In this document: in pieces, positions 59,034-64,000 of the stretch
Layout: the number at the start of each line of letters is the position of its first letter
How positions within the stretch are numbered: the stretch's first letter is position 1
DNA from: Gp6-AA40 sp035293405
GTDB taxonomy: Bacteria > Acidobacteriota > Vicinamibacteria > Vicinamibacterales > UBA2999
DNA: 64,000 nucleotides
Assembly (NCBI GenBank): GCA_035293405.1
Contig: DATDOE010000138.1
Span: 57,238-121,237 of the forward strand
Reading direction: 5' to 3'
The notes under the pieces: model-generated
Seen by the model: only the letters and a program-made list of their open reading frames with translations
What the model was told of the DNA's origin: nothing
Database searches by the model: none
Translations under genes and position numbers: made by a program

Positions 59034-59115
59034 AACTCCGAGCTCCCACTGCCGCCCGCCGAGACTCCCAATCCCGACTTCCAATTTGCACGCCGGCGAT
59101 GGCGAATTGGGAGCT
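59034..59115. repeat. Degenerate heptamer array with inverted arm
   Basis: Degenerate 7-bp steps AACTCCG, AGCTCCC, ACTGCCG, CCCGCCG, AGACTCC, CAATCCC, GACTTCC run from 59034 to 59082. The inverse arm AATTGGGAGCT (59105-59115) pairs with AGCTCCCA. It is more decayed than the other arrays. Confidence 0.55.
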
Positions 59116-59237
59116 GTACGCTGTAAGAACTGCCATATCGCTTGTTCGGGGGCCGGCTGCCTCGCGGGATTTGCGAGGAAATTCGCACAGCGGAGAGTGG
59201 CAGGCCTCTTGCCCCTCCCCGGCGCGGAGGGATCCGT

Positions 59238-59651
59238 ATGGCTGACCTGCACCGGGAGCCCGTCGCAGCGAATCTCGACCCGACCGTGCTCTACGAAGAT
59301 GGCGTGCTACGGCCGTGATCCACGCTCGAGCAGGCGGTCGTCGATTCCGGCTGGGCTGATGGCGTAGCGGTCGAGTCCCTCGACCCCGGCGACGTGGTCG
59401 TGGTCCGCACACAGAATTCCACGTACCGAGTCGAGGTCCTGGATCCCGAGCGACGCGACGTCCTCGTGACCGGCGGCGCCTATTTCGCGCAAGCCACTCG
59501 GGTGCGTCTCGGCGGCGCCACGGCGGGCGGCAGCACACTGAAGGTCGGATGGATCGGCGTCGGACTTCAGCTCGAAATCGCGTCCGGCCGGCAGCGCACG
59601 ACGACGTCGGGCGTGGAATCATTGACGATCGAGCACGCACACCCGCGCTGA
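59238..59651 (+). pseudogene. Small protein gene with an in-frame TGA
   Basis: From ATG 59238 (GGAGGG upstream) the frame reads MADLHREPVAANLDPTVLYEDGVLRP, then TGA at 59316-59318, and stays open for 110 more codons: VDSGWADGVAVESLDPGDVVVVRTQNSTYRVEVLDP, then GGAYFAQATRVRLGGATAGGSTLKVGWIGVGLQLEI. The part after the stop looks like a compact beta protein. CGA to TGA nonsense mutation or a sequencing error is the simplest view; initiation at GTG 59394 would rescue 85 residues. Selenocysteine is unlikely (no Cys homologue or clear SECIS seen). Confidence 0.55.
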
Positions 59652-59657
59652 GGGGCA

Positions 59658-59713
59658 TTGGGGTCAGATCTTGATTCTTGCATCGGCCTGCAAGAATCAA
59701 GATCTGACCCCAA
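59658..59713. terminator. Perfect 23-bp inverted repeat (GGGGTCAGATCTTGATTC type)
   Basis: A perfect stem of 23 bp with a 10-nt loop sits between converging genes, 1 bp from the stop of the thioredoxin-type gene. The GGGGTCAGATCTTGATTC sequence is a motif found in many unrelated genomes near REP-associated transposases (from general knowledge); no transposase is present here. It can act as a bidirectional terminator. Confidence 0.75.
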
Positions 59714-59714
59714 G

Positions 59715-60749
59715 TTACTTCTGGGTCGACCGTGAGAGCTCCTCATCGATCACGGTGACGAACGTCTCGTACGGCTGCGCGCCAGAAAGCATCCGGCCGT
59801 TCACATAGATCGTCGGCGTCGAGTTCACACCCAGCCGCGTACCCTCTGCCACACCATCGCGCACGCGCTCGCCGTACTTCGAGCTGTCGAGACACGCGGC
59901 AAACGTCGTCGCGTTCAGGCCCAGGTCGCCCGCGTGCTTCTTCAGGTCGTCCGGCTGAAGTGCCTCCTGATTACCGAACAGGCGATCGTGATACTCCCAA
60001 TACTTGCCCTGGTCTCCCGCGCAGTGCGCGGCCTCACTCGCCTTGAATGCCTGCGGGTGGATCTGCGTGAGCGGAAAGTCCTTCCAGACGATGCGTATCT
60101 TGTCACCGTAGGTGTCGCGGACCTTCTTGAGTGTCGGCTCGACGCGCTGGCAGAACGGGCACTGGAAGTCCGAGAACTCGATGAGCGTCACCGGGGCGGT
60201 GGCGCGCCCGATCGATGGATCGGTGGCCGCGATCGTCACCTCGCGCCGAGGCGCGTCGAACATCACCCGTACCTCTGGACCCGCCTTGCGGAGCTCGGCG
60301 AACAGCGCCTGCCTCGCGGTCTCCCGCTGCTGGTCGGTCAGAAAGCGATTGATGGCGGGCGCCATCAGGTCGAGCGACCGGCCCTGCATCTGATTGATGT
60401 TCCCCTGATAGAACGTCACGACATCGGCATCGGTGACGGGTTTGAGCCGCTTACCGACCTCGGCCGCTTCGTAGGCATCGGCGGTCAACCCTTTTGCCTT
60501 GGCCGCCTCGGCGAGCAGCGTGTCTGAAATGATCGCGTCGAGCGCCGCGCGCCGGCCGTCGTACAGCTTCTGCGTCGCTTCGGACTGAGAGGCGGCATCG
60601 TCGGCGCGCCAGCGATCGTCGAGCTCCTTGACCGTGACGTTTCGGTTGCCGATGCGGGCCGCGACTTCCGTCTGCTGGGCCGGGGCAGCCGAGCAGGCGA
60701 AGAGCGACACCAGGGCGGTCAGGAACAGCATTTTCCTCATGGTTTGCAT
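59715..60749 (-). CDS. DsbA-like thioredoxin-fold protein with SurA-type N-terminal region
   Basis: 344 residues from ATG 60749. The leader MRKMLFLTALVSLFACSAAP ends in a lipobox-like LFAC, so it may be a lipoprotein. Residues about 28-150 (IGNRNVTVKELDDRWRADD, AALDAIISDTLLAEAAKAKGL, VTDADVVTFYQGN) resemble the SurA/PpiC N-terminal chaperone part. The C-terminal domain has CPFC near 198 (EFSDFQCPFCQRVEPTL), AAHCAGDQGKYWEYHDRLF and the cis-Pro in STPTIYVNG, as in BdbD/DsbA_4 oxidoreductases. It likely acts on disulfides in the periplasm. Last gene of the four-gene minus-strand cluster. Confidence 0.88.
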   Translation of the reverse strand: MQTMRKMLFLTALVSLFACSAAPAQQTEVAARIGNRNVTVKELDDRWRADDAASQSEATQKLYDGRRAALDAIISDTLLAEAAKAKGLTADAYEAAEVGKRLKPVTDADVVTFYQGNINQMQGRSLDLMAPAINRFLTDQQRETARQALFAELRKAGPEVRVMFDAPRREVTIAATDPSIGRATAPVTLIEFSDFQCPFCQRVEPTLKKVRDTYGDKIRIVWKDFPLTQIHPQAFKASEAAHCAGDQGKYWEYHDRLFGNQEALQPDDLKKHAGDLGLNATTFAACLDSSKYGERVRDGVAEGTRLGVNSTPTIYVNGRMLSGAQPYETFVTVIDEELSRSTQK

Positions 60750-60757
60750 GATATCTC

Positions 60758-61615
60758 TCAACGCGCGATCTCCTCGCTGGTGCTGACCTGGAACCGGCGG
60801 AACCGGGAATACGTGGCCACTCCACGCACCTCCACGGGGTCGCGCCCGCGGCGGTACCGCTCCTCCATCCGCGCCGGCACCATCAGCCCCGTGCCGGAAT
60901 CCTTCTGATACGTGACCGTGATGTGTGCTTCGACACTGACGTCGAGCGCGTGCAGTTCGGTCTTCAGCACCGTCCCGGTCTGCTCGTCGATCCAGAAACG
61001 GCCGGTCACCGGCAGATCCCGCCCGCCGGTCGTGGTGATGAAGGTCGGTTTCACGGTTTCACGGAACTCGATGATGACTCCCTCGTCGGACTCTTCGCGC
61101 TTGCCCGCCTTGAAGGCAAACCGCTGGCTGTGCAACGGCGTGAGGAACGGCAGCGGCAGTGTCGGGACGTTGATGTTTCGCTCGACGTTGCCGATGTTGT
61201 AGCGGGCGCCCTCGTTCATGATCGCCCGCGCCTGATCGATTGCCGTCCGCGAGCCGGCCAGGAAGATCTTCGCCAGCCGCTCTTCCCGGTCGCGGAGTTG
61301 CTTCCCGTCGCGCTCGAACACGTCGCGGAACGGCAGCCACCCCTCGCCCGGCACCTGCACGAGCAGGAAGTCCGACACCAGGACGGTCCTGTCCAGCCCT
61401 CCGCCTCCCCGCTGGACACTGGTGCTGTTCGCGCCAAGCGCACGGCGTACCGTCTGCTCGTACCGTTCTTCGGCGACGATGGATCCGAAGCTGCGCTGGA
61501 ACGCATCGACGTACGCGCCTGCGCGCGCGAGCAGCCCGGGAAAATCGGATTGCGCTGGTGCCGCCGTCGCAAGCGCGAGGCACATTGCCGCCGCAAAGCC
61601 GGCGACGCGCATCAC
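60758..61615 (-). CDS. Conserved exported protein, function unknown
   Basis: 285 residues with a signal peptide (RVAGFAAAMCLALATAAPAQ). Features seen are SFGSIVAEERYEQTVRR, VLVSDFLLVQVPGEGWLPFRDVFERDGKQLRDREERLAKIFL, NVPTLPLPFLTPLHSQRFAFK, LPVTGRFWIDEQTGTVLKTEL and YQKDSGTGLMVPARMEERY. The arrangement resembles outer-membrane lipoprotein-sorting-like beta folds, and similar proteins recur in Acidobacteriota; I cannot name a function. ATGA overlap with the upstream ABM gene, and 8 bp to the thioredoxin start. Confidence 0.7.
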   Translation of the reverse strand: MMRVAGFAAAMCLALATAAPAQSDFPGLLARAGAYVDAFQRSFGSIVAEERYEQTVRRALGANSTSVQRGGGGLDRTVLVSDFLLVQVPGEGWLPFRDVFERDGKQLRDREERLAKIFLAGSRTAIDQARAIMNEGARYNIGNVERNINVPTLPLPFLTPLHSQRFAFKAGKREESDEGVIIEFRETVKPTFITTTGGRDLPVTGRFWIDEQTGTVLKTELHALDVSVEAHITVTYQKDSGTGLMVPARMEERYRRGRDPVEVRGVATYSRFRRFQVSTSEEIAR

Positions 61616-61911
61616 ACCATCCGATAGCGCCTGATATCCGGTGGGTTCTCGAGCAGGCCCTCGATCTGGCGAAGCATCAACTGCGCGTGAGGGGTCTCGA
61701 GATGTTCGTCGAACGCCCGGTCGGTATCCCAGCGCTCGATGAAGCAGAAGTCACGGGAGTCGGTGTCATTGACGAGAAGATCGTAGCGATAGCAGCCGAT
61801 CTCGCGGCGGGTCGGCGGGATCGCCGCGTTCAGCACTTTCTTCAGCGCGTCTTCCTGACCCGCCTTGGCCAGAAAGCGCGCGATGACATGGAGGTTCGCG
61901 GTGGAGGCCAT
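61612..61911 (-). CDS. Antibiotic-biosynthesis-monooxygenase (ABM) domain protein
   Basis: 99 residues from ATG 61911, a single ABM/YgiN-like dimeric alpha-beta barrel: LHVIARFLAKAGQEDALKKVLNAAIPPTRREIGCYRYDLLVNDTDSRDFCFIERWDTDRAFDEHLETPHAQ. YgiN-like members act on quinols or are heme-degrading. It lies between a TonB receptor stop (2 bp away) and the conserved exported protein (ATGA overlap). If the receptor takes up heme or siderophore this could be a functional link, but no heme motif is evident. Confidence 0.87.
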   Translation of the reverse strand: MASTANLHVIARFLAKAGQEDALKKVLNAAIPPTRREIGCYRYDLLVNDTDSRDFCFIERWDTDRAFDEHLETPHAQLMLRQIEGLLENPPDIRRYRMV

Positions 61912-61913
61912 GT

Positions 61914-64000
61914 TCAACGTCCCGAAAAGCGGACTCGGATGCCGGCGTTGACGAGGCGCGGCGATCCGATTGTGGTCGGCAGCAGCATGACGTAGTACTC
62001 CTGGTCGAATAGATTCTGCGCGCCGAAGAACACGTCCACATTTCGACCCAGGCCTCGCGAGACGCTCAGGTCCAACACGCCATAGGGCGGCAGGCCAGGC
62101 TCAGTCTCGCCCGGCTTGATGCGCAGGTTCAGATCGTCGTCGAACTGGCGGCCGAAGAACGTGCCGCTCACGGCCACCGTCGCAAGACGCGGATGGCTAT
62201 ACGAGACGCTGACTGAACCACGGTGCTTCGGCACCTGCGGAAGATACCGGCCGACGAGCACCGGGTTGGTGTTGAACTCGGTGACCCTCGCGTTGTTGAA
62301 AAGATAGCCGGCGGACACCCGCACCGACTGGCCGATCCGGGTCTCCACGTCGGTCTGCCAGCCGCGAATCTTCGTCCGTCCGAGATTCTGGCGCTGCTGC
62401 AGGTTGGTGCCGATCGTCACGTTGGAGACCGGATTCTTCACGCGGTTGTCGTACCACGTCGAACGGACAGAGACGTTGCGCGTGGCCTCGATCCTGACGC
62501 CCGCCTCGCCGCCGAAGAGGCGCTCGGGACCGAGATCCGCGTTGGCGAGCGTCCGAACCAGACCCACGGCGAACTGACGATACAGCTCGTTGAGCGTCGG
62601 CGCGCGAAAGCCCCAGCCGACATCGCCCCACACCGACACACGATCGGTGACGCGATAGAGCGCCGCCACGCGAGGGCTGCCGACCGTGTCGTCCCGGTCG
62701 GTCAGCGACGGCCGGTTGTTGGCGCCCGGCAGCCCGGCGACCGTCGTCTCGAGAATATGGCCGTCGGTGTTCTGCCAGCTGTCGAGACGCGCGCTCAGCG
62801 TCAACACCAGCTTGTTGAACGTCATGACATCCTGCATGAACACACCGACGCTGCGCTGTGTGCCCCCGGAGATCCGGCGAAGCGACAGTACCGCGGGCGC
62901 CGTTGGCGGGACGATGGGCACGCCCGGCGCGGCGATATAGGCGTCTTCTTCGCTGTCGCCGTCCACGCGCCGCCAGTCAAAGCCGGCGTTGAAAAAGTGC
63001 GAGCGACCGATCGGCCTCGACCACTGGACCATCGTGCCCACGGCATCGGTCGGCACCCGCTGATCGGTGGCCAGCCGGACGATGCTGCGCGCGGCGACCG
63101 TGGCGCTGGGCTGGGTCACCGCGAGGAACGTGCTGTGGAACGTGCTCATGTCCGTGAACAGCGTGGCCTGCAGGTCGCTCTCGTCAGGCATCCGCACGCG
63201 CACACCGCCGCCGGCCGACGTCCACCTGGTGTCGTTGACTTCGCCGATCTTTCCGTTGACGCGATCCTCACGGAAATAGCCGCCGCGGAAAAAGGCGCTG
63301 ACGCGATCGTTGGCGCGGTAGTCGAGCTTGACGTTGACGTTCTTGAAGTCCACCGTCGCGTTGTTGTCGATGAGCCCGCGCTCGCTTGCGGTCACGATCG
63401 GGAAGCCGTCGGTGTTGAACACGCTGCCCTCGATGGCGGCGCCCAGCTTGCCCCACACGTCGCTGGCGAAGAAGTCCGCCTTCGGGCTGTTCCTGTTGCC
63501 GTACTGCGTCTTGAACTCCACCGATCGCCGCGCCGGCCTGGTGGAGATGATGTTGATGACGCCGCCCATGCCGTAGTTGCCGTACAGGCTCGAGCTCGAT
63601 CCGTCGATGACCTCGATCCGGTTCACGCTGTCGAGCGGCACTCTCGTCCAGTAGACCCATCCGCCGAAGGGATCGTTGAACGGCACGCCGTCGACGAGCA
63701 CCAGCGTGCGGCTGACGCCGCTCGGGCCGATGCCGCGCAGCGACACGCCCTGCGCCGTGGGATGCGACGACAGGCTGCTGCTCCGCCGGAACAGGCTGAA
63801 GGTCGGCACCTGGCGCAGCACATCGTCAGCCACCACCGCGGGTGATTGCCGGATGGTCTCCTTCTCGACGACGTGCGCGCTCACGGGTACGTCGCCCAGT
63901 CGCTGCTCGCTGCGGGTTGGCGTGACGGTGACGGTTTCGAAGAGGCGCGCCACTTTCAGGACGACGTCCACCTCGCGGCTCGCAGAGAGCGGCTCCCCCC
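61914..64000 (-). CDS. TonB-dependent receptor, 5' end beyond the window
   Basis: About 695 residues are visible; the frame stays open to the right edge (preceding residues GEPLSASREVDVVLKV look like the end of a carboxypeptidase-regulatory domain). The plug has VSAHVVEKETIRQSPAVVADDVLRQVPTFSLFRRSSSLSSHPTAQGVSLRGIGPSGVSRTLVLVDGVPFNDPFGGWVYW and IEVIDGSSSSLYGNYGMGGVINIIS. The barrel ends in NAGIRVRFSGR. It resembles BtuB/colicin-I-receptor-type transporters. The ligand is unknown. First gene of the cluster with the ABM, exported and DsbA-like genes. Confidence 0.9.
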   Translation of the reverse strand, partial: GEPLSASREVDVVLKVARLFETVTVTPTRSEQRLGDVPVSAHVVEKETIRQSPAVVADDVLRQVPTFSLFRRSSSLSSHPTAQGVSLRGIGPSGVSRTLVLVDGVPFNDPFGGWVYWTRVPLDSVNRIEVIDGSSSSLYGNYGMGGVINIISTRPARRSVEFKTQYGNRNSPKADFFASDVWGKLGAAIEGSVFNTDGFPIVTASERGLIDNNATVDFKNVNVKLDYRANDRVSAFFRGGYFREDRVNGKIGEVNDTRWTSAGGGVRVRMPDESDLQATLFTDMSTFHSTFLAVTQPSATVAARSIVRLATDQRVPTDAVGTMVQWSRPIGRSHFFNAGFDWRRVDGDSEEDAYIAAPGVPIVPPTAPAVLSLRRISGGTQRSVGVFMQDVMTFNKLVLTLSARLDSWQNTDGHILETTVAGLPGANNRPSLTDRDDTVGSPRVAALYRVTDRVSVWGDVGWGFRAPTLNELYRQFAVGLVRTLANADLGPERLFGGEAGVRIEATRNVSVRSTWYDNRVKNPVSNVTIGTNLQQRQNLGRTKIRGWQTDVETRIGQSVRVSAGYLFNNARVTEFNTNPVLVGRYLPQVPKHRGSVSVSYSHPRLATVAVSGTFFGRQFDDDLNLRIKPGETEPGLPPYGVLDLSVSRGLGRNVDVFFGAQNLFDQEYYVMLLPTTIGSPRLVNAGIRVRFSGR

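Noticed and set aside
59316..59360. Selenocysteine insertion at the in-frame TGA
   Set aside because: No convincing SECIS-type hairpin follows and the surrounding residues do not resemble a known selenoprotein.
62223..63845. Open frame of 540 codons on the plus strand
   Set aside because: Antisense shadow of the TonB receptor, whose plug and barrel motifs are clear on the minus strand.

Overview
The window is a high-GC, densely packed bacterial chromosome segment. Many secreted or periplasmic proteins begin with Sec- or Tat-type leaders. There are two TonB-dependent receptors with carboxypeptidase-regulatory-type N-termini, a VWA/TPR-type secreted protein, a PadR regulator with a coupled membrane protein, and many 4-bp ATGA/GTGA overlaps. 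This mix suggests an Acidobacteriota genome, probably class Vicinamibacteria. That placement is inferred from gene content; no rRNA gene is present to confirm it.

Layout. 1-8697: amidohydrolase (partial), M14 peptidase and GNAT on the minus strand, then exonuclease III, a YkgJ-type cysteine-cluster protein, a fatty-acid desaturase and a coupled histidine kinase/response regulator. 8771-22566: a probable genomic island. It is framed by a 5'-decayed tRNA-Leu(GAG) remnant and a second 21-bp copy of that tRNA's 3' end. It carries a 2267-residue surface protein (LamG, Ig-like, RCC1 and chitobiase-C repeats), a 1692-residue RHS protein, a zinc-finger four-helix membrane protein in the position of an RHS immunity gene, and a small ribbon-helix-helix protein. 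No integrase was recognised.

22687-43799: NHL beta-propeller, archaeal-type TIGR00300 ornithine cyclodeaminase-like enzyme, TetR plus coupled SRPBCC protein, MocR regulator, HtpX, sulfurtransferase, DUF4097-like protein, M20 peptidase, MATE pump, MsrA, RluA-type pseudouridine synthase, a TonB receptor with a small metal-site protein, PhoD, PadR plus partner, and a GH5-like enzyme coupled to a two-piece chromate transporter. 43912-64000: four-helix-bundle (S23/IVP) gene, VWA protein, frameshifted PG-binding/CHAP hydrolase, NarL/DesK-type two-component pair, a fused single-chain aconitase/IPM-isomerase-like enzyme, polyphosphate kinase, DinB, a second MATE pump, a TIM-barrel amidohydrolase, quinone reductase, and a four-gene cluster (TonB receptor, ABM monooxygenase, conserved secreted protein, DsbA-like thioredoxin).

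The most unusual signal is intergenic. About eleven loci carry tandem arrays with a 7-bp period. Each locus has its own heptamer, often as two inverted arms that make a long hairpin, placed at gene borders and once running into a coding C-terminus. One inverted pair brackets the four-helix-bundle gene. I saw none inside the island. A second family consists of GC-rich hairpins with TTTA/TAAA/TGAA loops next to a CTACG box. Several genes also appear to start on leaderless mRNAs, with a -10-like box 6-8 nt before the start codon.
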